DNA from: Anaerohabitans sp964387285
GTDB taxonomy: Bacteria > Zhuqueibacterota > Zhuqueibacteria > Residuimicrobiales > Residuimicrobiaceae
Direction of reading: 5' to 3'
Length of the DNA: 64,000 nt
Assembly (NCBI GenBank): GCA_964387285.1
Contig: CAYLWO010000013.1
Coordinates: forward strand, 1-64,000
The translations under genes and the position numbers were made by a program. Numbering within the stretch: position 1 is the stretch's first letter; the number at the start of each line of letters is the position of its first letter. Of the stretch, positions 16,108-23,779 are shown one piece after another. The notes under the pieces are model-generated. The model worked only from the letters and a program-made list of their open reading frames with translations. It made no database searches and was not told where the DNA came from.

Positions 16108-17124
16108 TTAATTCCGGTTTTGCCGGCAATAGGAAATCCACTGCGCCAGTTTTTCAGCTGCGGCACCGGACTTGATGGTCGCTATGGCACTGGCCACACC
16201 ATCGCGCAACGAAGCGGCCTGACCGCTGACATAAATGGCAGCGCCGGCATTGAGTGCGGTGACATCACGGGCTGCTCCGGGCGCAGCGTGTAAAACCTGC
16301 TGAATAATTTCTGCATTGGTTTTGGCATCAGCGCCGGTCAATTTTTCTTTTGGCCGGGAAACCAATCCCACGTCCTCAGGTTGTATCTGATACTCGCGAA
16401 TTTCGCCGTTTACCAGTTCTTGAATAATCGTCGGCGCACTCAGTGATATCTCGTCCAGGCCATCCTGAGAATGAACGACCATAACATGCTCGCTGCCCAG
16501 CTTGCGCAATACCTGAACCATCTTGGTTGCCGTCTCGCGGTTAAAGCAACCAATCACCTGCCGTCTGGTCTGTGCCGGATTGGACATGGGCCCTAAAATA
16601 TTAAAGGCCGTGCGGACGCCGATTTCACGGCGCGGCAGTGCCGCATGTTTCATGGAAGCATGAAAAGTGGGGGCAAACAAAAAAGTCATGCCGGTTTGCT
16701 GCAGACATTCACTCGCCTGTTGCGGTCCCAAATCGATGGTCACGCCCAAGGCTTCCAAAACATCGGCTGAACCGCAGGAACTCGATACGGAACGGTTGCC
16801 GTGTTTGGCCACGGTAACGCCGCTGGCAGCGGCGACAATGGCCGCCGCGGTCGAAATATTGAACGTATGCATACCGTCGCCGCCGGTGCCGCAGGTGTCC
16901 ACAGCATCGTTCGGCGCCGTAATCTTGATGGCCTGCTGTCGCATGGCTGTGACTAATCCGGCCAATTCGTCCACGGTTTCTTCTTTCATCTTGAGACCGA
17001 TCAGGAATGCGGCGATCTGCGCCGGGGTCCATTCACCGGCCATGATGGAGAGCATGACATCGCGGGCTTCTCCCTCCCGCAGATTTTGTCGATTGCTCAA
17101 TTTATCCAAAGTCGAACGCACCAT
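16108..17124 (-). CDS. trpD: Anthranilate phosphoribosyltransferase
   Basis: 338 residues. It transfers phosphoribose from PRPP to anthranilate. GTGGDGMHTFNIST is the PRPP/Mg site, with KHGNRSVSSSCGSADVLEALG following, as in the family. The ATG at 17124 is chosen because AGGAGG lies six bases upstream; the frame extends to 17157 but that would overlap trpG. It is a stand-alone protein separate from TrpG, which starts its own gene just upstream. Confidence 0.96.
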   Translation of the reverse strand: MVRSTLDKLSNRQNLREGEARDVMLSIMAGEWTPAQIAAFLIGLKMKEETVDELAGLVTAMRQQAIKITAPNDAVDTCGTGGDGMHTFNISTAAAIVAAASGVTVAKHGNRSVSSSCGSADVLEALGVTIDLGPQQASECLQQTGMTFLFAPTFHASMKHAALPRREIGVRTAFNILGPMSNPAQTRRQVIGCFNRETATKMVQVLRKLGSEHVMVVHSQDGLDEISLSAPTIIQELVNGEIREYQIQPEDVGLVSRPKEKLTGADAKTNAEIIQQVLHAAPGAARDVTALNAGAAIYVSGQAASLRDGVASAIATIKSGAAAEKLAQWISYCRQNRN

Positions 17125-17134
17125 AACGATCCTC

Positions 17135-17698
17135 CTAATTTTTAAGAAAATTTTCAATCATTTGCAAACCCTGATCCGTCAGAATGGATTCCGGATGAAA
17201 TTGTACGCCTTCGAGCTTACAGCTGCGATGGCGCAAACCCATAATCTGTCCGTCATCGGTTTGCGCAGATATTTCCAGACAATCCGGCAAAGAGTTTTTT
17301 TCAACAATCAGAGAATGATAGCGACCGCCTTGAAATGGATTGGCCATGCCCTGAAACAGCGTCTTGCCGTCATGGAAAATCGCTGTGCTTTTGCCATGAC
17401 ACAAAGTTGCTGCCGGCACGATGTGACCGCCCATAGCCTGACCTATGGCCTGTAAACCGAGACAAACGCCCAATACCGGGCATTTGTCCTTGAAATACTC
17501 TATGGCTGTCAAAGTAATGCCGGATTCAGAGGGATATCCTGGTCCAGGCGAAATCACCACTCGGGACGGATGCAACGCCGCTAATTGCAGAATGGTTTTC
17601 TCATCGTTACGCACCACAACAGGTTCTTCGCCAAAACTGCCCAGATATTGCACCAGGTTATAGGTGAAGGAATCATAGTTGTCGATCACAAGAATCAT
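17135..17698 (-). CDS. trpG: Anthranilate synthase glutamine amidotransferase subunit
   Basis: 187 residues of class I glutamine amidotransferase. It supplies ammonia to TrpE. The start IDNYDSFTYNLVQYLG is diagnostic of TrpG/PabA. The triad is visible: Cys in VLGVCLGLQAIG and His-Glu in VQFHPESILT. The ATG overlaps the trpE stop by four bases (ATGA). No second pabA/pabB is in the window, so it might also serve folate synthesis, but its place in the trp operon makes tryptophan its main role. Confidence 0.95.
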   Translation of the reverse strand: MILVIDNYDSFTYNLVQYLGSFGEEPVVVRNDEKTILQLAALHPSRVVISPGPGYPSESGITLTAIEYFKDKCPVLGVCLGLQAIGQAMGGHIVPAATLCHGKSTAIFHDGKTLFQGMANPFQGGRYHSLIVEKNSLPDCLEISAQTDDGQIMGLRHRSCKLEGVQFHPESILTDQGLQMIENFLKN

Positions 17699-19170
17699 AG
17701 CAATCCTCCTTCCGCATATTCGATGGCAGCGATAAGGCCGCGCGCTTTATTGAGCGTTTCTTCATACTCATTTGCCGGGACCGAATCCGCGACAATGCCG
17801 GCGCCGGCCTGAATATAGGCGGTCGTCCCACGCATGACAATGGTGCGAATGGCTATACACACGTCCATGTTGCCGTTAAAAGCCAAATAACCGACCGCGC
17901 CGGCATAAACGCCCCGGCGCGTCGGTTCCAGATCATCGATAATTTCCATGGCGCGCACCTTGGGTGCGCCGGATACGGTGCCGGCTGGAAACGTGGCGCG
18001 ATACACATCCACGGCGTCCAAACCTTCACGCAGCTTGCCGCTTACGGTGGAGACGATGTGGATGACGTGAGAATATTTTTCGATGGCCATCCATTCTTCC
18101 ACCTTGACTGTGCCGTATTGAGACACGCGACCGACGTCGTTGCGCCCCAGATCGACCAGCATGGTATGTTCAGCCCGTTCTTTGGGATCTGCCAGTAATT
18201 CGGCGATGAGCGCTTCATCTTCATTTTCATCGCCGCCCCGTTTGCGTGTGCCGGCAATTGGTTTCACTTCAACACGGTCTTTATCCAATTTGGCTAATGT
18301 TTCCGGAGAAGAACCCAGCAGCGTCTCTTCACCCATCTCCATGTAAAACATATAAGGCGATGGATTGATAACCCGCAACGCCCGGTAGATATTTATGGCT
18401 GAAGCCGGCGTCGTTCGCTGTAGACGCTGACTGAGCACCACCTGAAAAATATCGCCGCGCTGTATGTGCGCTTTGGCTTTGACGACCATGGCTTCGAACT
18501 CTTCCCGGGTGACATTGCTTTCCGTATGTCCATTTTTTCTGCTCTCAGGATTGAGGGCGGTTGGCCGCTCACCGTGCAGGATCTGCCACTCTATTTTTTT
18601 GCTTTCTTCGATGGCTCTCAAATAATCCTGCTCTGCCTGGCCGGTGGGAGCGATGAAAAAAAATATGGACAATCGGTTCAACAGATTATCAAAAACAATA
18701 ATACGTTCCGGGATAAAAAAACAGAAATCAGCCATATGCAGATCGTCCTGAGCCTGATCCGGAAGGTTTTCGATGTGACGCACACTGTCATAGCCAAGGT
18801 AACCGAACAGGCCGCCATCTTGAAAAGGCAAATCCGCCGGCAACGGCGTTTTATATTTGGCTAAAAAATCCTGTAAAACTTGTAAAGGCGGATCTGCTAT
18901 AATTTGTTCCGTTTGCTGTATATGATCCTGAATCACGGTTTTACCATGGTTGCTGCGCAGCAAGGCCAGAGGACGATCACCGATGATGGAATATCGGCCT
19001 CGCTGCACACCCTGGGCAACACTCTCCAGCAAGAAGCGGAATGGACCGGAGGTGGTTTTTATAAAAGTTGACACCGGCGTCTCCAAATCAGCCAGAATTT
19101 CCGCCATAACCGGGACCAGTGGCCGGCCCTGATAATTGCGCAAAAAGGATGAAAATGTAGTTCTTATCAC
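17695..19170 (-). CDS. trpE: Anthranilate synthase component I
   Basis: 491 residues from the GTG at 19170, which has GGAGG four bases upstream; the frame can be read from a TTG at 19194 but without a ribosome site. It converts chorismate and ammonia to anthranilate. The N-terminal domain has the FLLES motif (near residue 50), part of the tryptophan feedback-inhibition site. The C-terminal chorismate-binding domain shows SPYMFYMEMGEETLLGSSPE, PIAGTRKRG, LVDLGRNDVGRV, GTVSGAPKVRAME and the AGAGIVADS end. It is preceded by a ~300-base leader with an attenuator, so both enzyme feedback and transcription attenuation appear to operate. Confidence 0.96.
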   Translation of the reverse strand: MIRTTFSSFLRNYQGRPLVPVMAEILADLETPVSTFIKTTSGPFRFLLESVAQGVQRGRYSIIGDRPLALLRSNHGKTVIQDHIQQTEQIIADPPLQVLQDFLAKYKTPLPADLPFQDGGLFGYLGYDSVRHIENLPDQAQDDLHMADFCFFIPERIIVFDNLLNRLSIFFFIAPTGQAEQDYLRAIEESKKIEWQILHGERPTALNPESRKNGHTESNVTREEFEAMVVKAKAHIQRGDIFQVVLSQRLQRTTPASAINIYRALRVINPSPYMFYMEMGEETLLGSSPETLAKLDKDRVEVKPIAGTRKRGGDENEDEALIAELLADPKERAEHTMLVDLGRNDVGRVSQYGTVKVEEWMAIEKYSHVIHIVSTVSGKLREGLDAVDVYRATFPAGTVSGAPKVRAMEIIDDLEPTRRGVYAGAVGYLAFNGNMDVCIAIRTIVMRGTTAYIQAGAGIVADSVPANEYEETLNKARGLIAAIEYAEGGLL

Positions 19171-19301
19171 AAATCCTCCGAGCTTGTAAACCAACTTTAA
19201 GTTATTGAGATTGAACCTTGCGAAGGCGGCGTTTCACAATCTTGTGAAATGCCATGATTATTTTCATCTAGCGGGATAACCTAGGCAAGGCTAACAGAAA
19301 T

Positions 19302-19336
19302 AAAAAAAGCGCTGAAACCTTTCGGACACAGCGCTT
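19302..19336 (-). terminator. Second hairpin of the trp leader (tandem terminator)
   Basis: AAGCGCTG/CAGCGCTT, an 8-bp stem with a 14-base loop followed immediately by TTTTT. It begins directly after the U-run of the first attenuator. The GCGCTG word of its 5' arm also occurs in the loop of the first hairpin, so the 3' arm could pair with either. How transcription passes this hairpin when tryptophan is scarce is not obvious from the sequence. Confidence 0.75.
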
Positions 19337-19371
19337 AAAAAAACGCCGTGTATGCAGCGCATCCACGGCGT
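19337..19371 (-). terminator. trp attenuator terminator hairpin
   Basis: ACGCCGTG pairs with CACGGCGT. An inner ATGC/GCAT extends the stem and TTTTTTT follows, making a strong intrinsic terminator 24 bases after the trpL stop. Its 5' arm overlaps GTGG(ATG)CGC, which can alternatively pair with GCGCCAC (19401-19407) near the end of the leader peptide gene, the antiterminator. That segment in turn pairs with GTGGCG next to the Trp codons. This is the classical 1:2, 2:3, 3:4 arrangement of ribosome-mediated attenuation. Confidence 0.85.
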
Positions 19372-19394
19372 AAATGTCAAAATTGAAAAATCTT

Positions 19395-19472
19395 TTACCT
19401 GTGGCGCACTCCTCCTATGTCGTTACGCCACGACCACCAATAGCCTGACTTGTGTAATAATAATGTTTGCAT
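19395..19472 (-). CDS. trpL: trp operon leader peptide
   Basis: A 25-codon open reading frame in the trp leader, ATG at 19472 to TAA at 19395, with AAAGG five to six bases upstream of the ATG. The peptide reads MQTLLLHKSGYWWSWRNDIG and ends GVRHR. Codons 12, 13 and 15 are TGG (Trp), three of four consecutive codons, far above chance for a rare amino acid. Charged tRNA-Trp shortage would stall a ribosome over segment 1 (the TGG run and GTGGCG) and free segment 2 (GCGCCAC, inside codons 22-24) to pair with the 5' part of the terminator. An internal AGGAGG at codons 19-21 is an oddity. The peptide itself presumably has no other function. Confidence 0.88.
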   Translation of the reverse strand: MQTLLLHKSGYWWSWRNDIGGVRHR

Positions 19473-19502
19473 TTTTGCCTTTGAAGTGTGATATTAAGTT
19501 CT

Positions 19503-19531
19503 AAGGTATAAAATAAAAAAGCAAATGTCAA
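19503..19531 (-). promoter_or_regulatory. Promoter of the trp operon
   Basis: A perfect -35 hexamer TTGACA (19526-19531, minus strand) is followed after 17 bases by TACCTT (19503-19508); TATACC two bases earlier is an alternative -10. The predicted start near 19496 gives a leader of roughly 325 bases containing trpL and both terminator hairpins. I see no TrpR-type operator palindrome over the promoter. Confidence 0.7.
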
Positions 19532-19583
19532 GGATTTTATATAGCGCAAGCCTCCGGCTTACGAACACAAGCCGGAGACTTCT

Positions 19584-19896
19584 CCCTGGTTCCCAAGCTT
19601 CACATTCACACAGTCTGTCTACAGCCTGGGAACGAGAGAAAGACAAAAAATAACTCGCGCCAAGAAGCAAAGAACGCCAAGAAAGATTTTTAAGGTTTTT
19701 CTTTGCGCCTTGGCGTCTTGGCGGGAGAATAAAATAATCTTGACGCTTTGCATTGAATCATGAAGAGAAGTTTTTCCCTTGCTTGCCAAGCTCTGCATCT
19801 TGTGTGTAAACGCGGTTTTTAGAAGTACTTTGTTTAACTTTTATTCAGAAACAAAATTTTGCATTTTCACACAGGCTGAGAGCTTGGGAACGAGAA
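19584..19896. repeat. Nested inverted-repeat elements in the gap 19532-19953
   Basis: Between the trp promoter and the GH95-like gene lie three elements. Two have ends CCCAAGCT... and ...GGGAACGAGA (19584-19640 and 19774-19896, the latter reading CTTGCCAAGCT...AGCTTGGGAACGAGA) and share TTCACACAG. Between them, 19654-19727 is an imperfect inverted repeat with ~30-base arms (CTCGCGCCAAGAAGCAAAG against CTTTGCGCC...GGCGGGAG). There is also a short AAGCC/GGCTT hairpin at 19548-19562. These look like miniature non-coding elements; no gene is visible. Confidence 0.65.
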
Positions 19897-19953
19897 AAAA
19901 TAATACTAGTATACAAGGCTTGTGCTACGGGTATATAAAAGAAAGGAAATTCC

Positions 19954-22404
19954 ATGCCCCTTCGCCATCATTTCATTCAAATGATCACTATTCTTCTTTT
20001 ATGCCAGATATTGTCCGCAGCTGAAAAAAATCTCGGCTACGAACAGAGCCTGTTGCACAGCATCTCTCACACCGGTCCGGCAGTTGATTTTTTCAGCGGC
20101 GCGGTATTAGGCAACGGTGGTTTGGGCGCCATTGTCACCACCCGTCCGGACGCTATTGTGGTTTACTTTGGTCATAATAATGTTTGGGACATTCGCGTGG
20201 CAGAAAACCATCGTCAGGAGATCGGCACATTTAAGGAAATTTTTAATAAAGTCAAGGCCATTCCCGACACCCTGAAGAACCTGACAGAAGACGAATGGTA
20301 CAAAAATTACATCGATATGGCGCGGGACAATTATGCCAAGCCTTATCCGCGTCCCTTTCCCTGCGGCTCTCTGTTACTTGGTTTTGATCGCCGCAACATG
20401 GAGATTCTCGGACATCGTTTGGATATCAGCAACGGATTATGCACCATCGACCTGTTGATCGACAGACAACCGGCTTTTTTAGAGCTGTTCGTTTCCATGA
20501 AAAAGGATGAACTCTATTTTCGACTCCTGGATAATAAAAGAGAGCAGCGTAAAAACTGTTTCGAGCGGGTTCGTCTGATTCCTGATCCCTCGACACCCAA
20601 AGAATTCCCAGAGCTCATTTACAGCTCTGCAGGGCTTGGATTTACGCAAATACTGCCGTTCAGCGAAACAATCGTAAAACATCCGCGTGATCGGGCTTTT
20701 CAATTATCTTTGCAGGTCACGCCAAAAATGTTTTCCCAGACCAGACAGGATTGGGAGGGAAATCCCAAAGCCATGGAACCGTGTGAACAAGCTCTGGAGC
20801 GCGAGTCCGTACTGACAGGATGCGTCAGGCTGCGCGAAGGGTATGCGGATTCTATTTTGCACCACTCCCCAAAAGTCGATAATATTTCCGATGTCGCTTA
20901 TCAGCATGCAGCGATTCAAACAAACCGAGCCTGGCAGGAATATTGGCGCAAATCAGCTGTAGTTTTACAGGATGCACAACTGGAAAAAATATGGTATCGC
21001 AATCTCTATTTTTTAAACTGCGCGGTCAAAGCCGGCGTCACCTGTCCCGGGCTTTTTGCCAACTGGAGCTACAATCAGATCGGCACCGCCTGGCATGGCG
21101 ACTATCATATGAATTATAACACGCAGCAACCATTCTGGGCTACTTTTTCCAGCAACCATGTGGACAAGAATCTGCCTTATGTTGATTTGGTACACAAACT
21201 GATGCCGGTGAGTAAACGGTGGGCAAAGGAGTATTACGGACTGTCCGGCGCTTATTTCCCGCATTCCGCCTATCCTGTAGAAATGACCATGAATCCCTAT
21301 CCGGTGCCTCATTGGGGTTGGGAAGTTTGCGAGACGCCCTGGACGGTGCAGGGACTATGGTGGCATTATCTGTATACGATGGATGCCGAGTTATTGCGCC
21401 AATCACTTTTTCCACCCATTTGCGATGCCGTGCATTTTTTAGTAGATTACCTGTCCCGGCCCGAAGCTCGCGGCCCGCAATGGCAGGATGATCGTTATCA
21501 CATCTTTCCTACGGTGCCGCCGGAGCTGTATGGTTTGAAACCCGGATTCAAATATAATTATGATTGTCTGGTAGATTTAACATTAACCAAGTTTGTTTTC
21601 AAGGCCTACTTGCATGCCGTAGATATTCTACAGCTCGGTAAACCGGAAGGAGCTACCGTTTCCAGGGTGCATGATATTCTGGCTCATTACCCGGAATATC
21701 CGACCGCATCAACGCCAAAGGGGCCGGTGTTCGTTTCCGTTCCAGGAGAGCATAGTGAGGTGGTGTATAACGTCCCCAATACTCTCATGACGGTCTTTCC
21801 CGGTGAAGAGCATGGCTTGCATTCCTCTGCCGATTTGCAGACCATGTTGAAAAATTCGTATGAAAATCTCAGAATTGAAGGGGGAAATGATCTGGTGTTT
21901 TTAAATCTTCAGGCCGCCAGACTGGGATTGCTGGACCTGGAAAGATTCAAACGTCAGATTGCCTATTGCGAACTGCCTAACGGCACGTGTACGGATATGG
22001 TGCTGCAGGTGCACGGCCGCTACAGCGACACCGGCACGCCCTATGCATTCATGGCGGATATGGGCATTTGGTTTGAAAATTTCGGCCTGCCGGTGGTAAT
22101 TAACGAGTGTCTGCTGCAAAGTTATAACGGCGTGATTCGTCTCTTTCCCAACTGGCCCTCAGAGCAAACAGCCCGTTTTGAAAGCCTTCGCGCTGTGGGT
22201 GCTTTTTTGGTGAGTGCGGAATATAAAAATGGACAAGTGAATCATGTTGAGGTTTTGAGTGAAAAAGGCGGCACGTTGAAAATATACTCCCCGTGGCCAT
22301 TGGGTGCTTCCATTCTGGTCGACGGGAAGCCTTTTAAAATTAAAGATAATTTACTCGAATGGCCAATGACTCGTGGACAAAAAACGGTCTTCGATTTGAA
22401 GTAG
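19954..22404 (+). CDS. Exported GH95-like (alpha-L-fucosidase-type) glycoside hydrolase
   Basis: 816 residues with a signal peptide (ITILLLCQILSAAEK) and AAAGGA eight bases before the ATG. The N-terminal beta-sandwich shows GAVLGNGGLGAIV and FGHNNVWD, as in GH95 and related proteins. The (alpha/alpha)6 domain has WHGDYHMNYNTQQPFW near residue 380, followed by SGAYFPHSAYP and WGWEVCETPWTVQGLWWHYLYT, matching the arrangement GDYHxNxNxQ...W...H of GH95-like enzymes. The C-terminus is a small beta domain. The likely substrate is a fucosylated or galactosylated glycan, inferred from family resemblance only; a related unclassified family of the same fold is possible. It is a single gene, not in an operon. 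Confidence 0.68.
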   Translation: MPLRHHFIQMITILLLCQILSAAEKNLGYEQSLLHSISHTGPAVDFFSGAVLGNGGLGAIVTTRPDAIVVYFGHNNVWDIRVAENHRQEIGTFKEIFNKVKAIPDTLKNLTEDEWYKNYIDMARDNYAKPYPRPFPCGSLLLGFDRRNMEILGHRLDISNGLCTIDLLIDRQPAFLELFVSMKKDELYFRLLDNKREQRKNCFERVRLIPDPSTPKEFPELIYSSAGLGFTQILPFSETIVKHPRDRAFQLSLQVTPKMFSQTRQDWEGNPKAMEPCEQALERESVLTGCVRLREGYADSILHHSPKVDNISDVAYQHAAIQTNRAWQEYWRKSAVVLQDAQLEKIWYRNLYFLNCAVKAGVTCPGLFANWSYNQIGTAWHGDYHMNYNTQQPFWATFSSNHVDKNLPYVDLVHKLMPVSKRWAKEYYGLSGAYFPHSAYPVEMTMNPYPVPHWGWEVCETPWTVQGLWWHYLYTMDAELLRQSLFPPICDAVHFLVDYLSRPEARGPQWQDDRYHIFPTVPPELYGLKPGFKYNYDCLVDLTLTKFVFKAYLHAVDILQLGKPEGATVSRVHDILAHYPEYPTASTPKGPVFVSVPGEHSEVVYNVPNTLMTVFPGEEHGLHSSADLQTMLKNSYENLRIEGGNDLVFLNLQAARLGLLDLERFKRQIAYCELPNGTCTDMVLQVHGRYSDTGTPYAFMADMGIWFENFGLPVVINECLLQSYNGVIRLFPNWPSEQTARFESLRAVGAFLVSAEYKNGQVNHVEVLSEKGGTLKIYSPWPLGASILVDGKPFKIKDNLLEWPMTRGQKTVFDLK

Positions 22405-22785
22405 CTTTTTTTCTTTTATGCAAAAACTTTCTGGATTTTAAAACTCGCGCGACAGTCTTTGGAGGTGCCATCCTGAAGCCTGCTGTTACCGATTCCAGGA
22501 ATCACCATCGACTGTCTTTGGCAGGCTGAAGGATCTGTTCGCGTCATTGTTTTGGACGCTAGGCTGTGAACAAACGACGAACAGACGCTTCGTCGCCAGG
22601 AGCGATCGCGTATCGAAAAGATATTGCTAATTTGCGGATTCTAATGACATTTTGGTTGTTAAAGGGGATTGCTTCACTCCAGCGCAGATAATCTTCTTTG
22701 TCAGCGACTGTGTCTGCATTCGCAATGACACGGTCTATTGAGATATCCGACATTTAGTTCCAGTTCATCCGGGTTGAATTATTTA
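22405..22785. other. Gene-free gap with inverted repeat remnants
   Basis: This 381-base gap between convergent genes contains GACAGTCTTTGG and GACTGTCTTTGG (about 22450 and 22513) around an inverted pair CATCCTGAAGCCTGC / GCAGGCTGAAGGAT, then repeat copy 3 (22664-22734). No coding region or terminator with a clear U-run is seen. Confidence 0.6.
22664..22734 (-). repeat. Dispersed ~70-bp intergenic repeat, copy 3
   Basis: Reverse-oriented copy of the family at 391-461 (GGGGATTGCTTCACTCCAGC at the left end, CGCAATGACACGGT at the right). Its terminal stem has one mismatch (GACCGTGTC against GACACAGTC). It is located between the convergent GH95-like and repeat-lipoprotein genes. Confidence 0.8.
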
Positions 22786-23430
22786 TCAAGAATCTTCTTC
22801 AACCAAATTGGCATTTTTCACCTGGCCCAGTATCCGGCCGCCGGTTGCCGTATGGACGTTCACAACCAGCCGTTTGTTTTTACCCTTGACAATAACATCG
22901 CCTTTGACGCAGGAACCGTTTTTAATATAGATATCCAGAGAGCGATGCCGTCCCGAAGGTTTGTCCTTGGCATGGATAATCAAGTCTTCCATGACCATGC
23001 TGTGATGATCCAGTTGGATATCGCCGTTATAGGTATTGACACAGCCGTGGACAACGGTGCTGTCCAATTCAACGCGGCCGTTGATGGTATCACAATCACC
23101 GCGGATATCAACGCCGTGCCGACATGCAATATCGCCATTGATGCTTTGCACATCTCGGCGAATGGCCGTCCTGTAACCGATGGTGATGGGACCATTAACG
23201 GTCTGCACTTTATGCACCTGTGACCGGTCGCCAATACGGATAAAACCGTTGACGGAGCGACAGGCGCCGCGTATGTGACAATCATCGCCGATACGAATGG
23301 AGCCGTTGACGCTCATAACATCGTCCGTTTTCCGGCTGCCATCGCTGATTTTTATATCATTATTGACCGACATATGGCAGCCGTGCAGCAGTAAAAGAAG
23401 CAGAAATAACGGTAAAAATCGTGTTCTCAT
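22786..23430 (-). CDS. Lipoprotein with 18-19-residue Asn-Gly repeats, probable beta-helix
   Basis: 214 residues beginning with a lipoprotein signal (MRTRFLPLFLLLLLLHGC, Cys at 18; His at -2 is unusual). The mature protein is built from six tandem units of 18-19 residues each starting S/T-V/I/Y-N-G followed by alternating hydrophobics: SVNGSIRIGDDCHIRGACR, SVNGFIRIGDRSQVHKVQ, TVNGPITIGYRTAIRRDVQ and three more diverged. This period fits one turn of a parallel beta-helix, as in bactofilins and related DUF4097-like proteins. A final part (DIYIKNGSCVKGDVIVKGK) continues the pattern. It is probably a membrane-anchored, possibly polymer-forming envelope protein. It is a single gene and its role is unknown. 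Confidence 0.75.
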   Translation of the reverse strand: MRTRFLPLFLLLLLLHGCHMSVNNDIKISDGSRKTDDVMSVNGSIRIGDDCHIRGACRSVNGFIRIGDRSQVHKVQTVNGPITIGYRTAIRRDVQSINGDIACRHGVDIRGDCDTINGRVELDSTVVHGCVNTYNGDIQLDHHSMVMEDLIIHAKDKPSGRHRSLDIYIKNGSCVKGDVIVKGKNKRLVVNVHTATGGRILGQVKNANLVEEDS

Positions 23431-23779
23431 AGCGCCTCTCTCCTATTTTTTTCCTGAATTGAGCAGTTGCAGGATCCTTGCGGTTGTCTAAAAAGTTAAA
23501 TTTTCTCAATCTTGATTTGGCACGCGGCTTTGTAGAAAAATTCGTAACTGACGTAAAAACAGATCGCTGATAGATTCCTCACCCGCTAAAGCGGGTTCGG
23601 AATGACACGCTTCCGTTACTTTTTGGACAACATCAAGGTTGTTTTTCACTTAATCCGGGTATGTATAAAATACGAAACCGGAAGAAGCATGTTACATGAT
23701 ATGTAAAATATTTTATATGGAATTTCCCCGCGATTTTATATATTACAGTTTATTTTTTAACTGCGCAAAGGATCAGAAT
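23431..23779. other. Intergenic region upstream of asnA with a common-type palindrome
   Basis: The 349 bases between the divergent lipoprotein and asnA genes contain at 23572-23607 AGATTCCTC-ACCCGC-TAAA-GCGGGT-TCGGAATGACA, a 6-bp hairpin flanked by GAGGAATCT/TGTCATTCC-type ends, a second repeat class. The TATAAA at 23704-23709 lies too far from any -35 for a confident promoter. No gene is seen. Confidence 0.55.

Noticed and set aside
19202..19267. 21-codon basic ORF (MKIIMAFHKIVKRRLRKVQSQ region) between the second hairpin and trpE
   Set aside because: No ribosome site and no Trp codons. It covers a small TTTCACAA/TTGTGAAA palindrome and is probably chance.
23518..23533. TGGCACG-like word resembling a sigma-54 -24 element upstream of asnA
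   Set aside because: The -12 GC is not at the required distance (TG instead), so the match fails.
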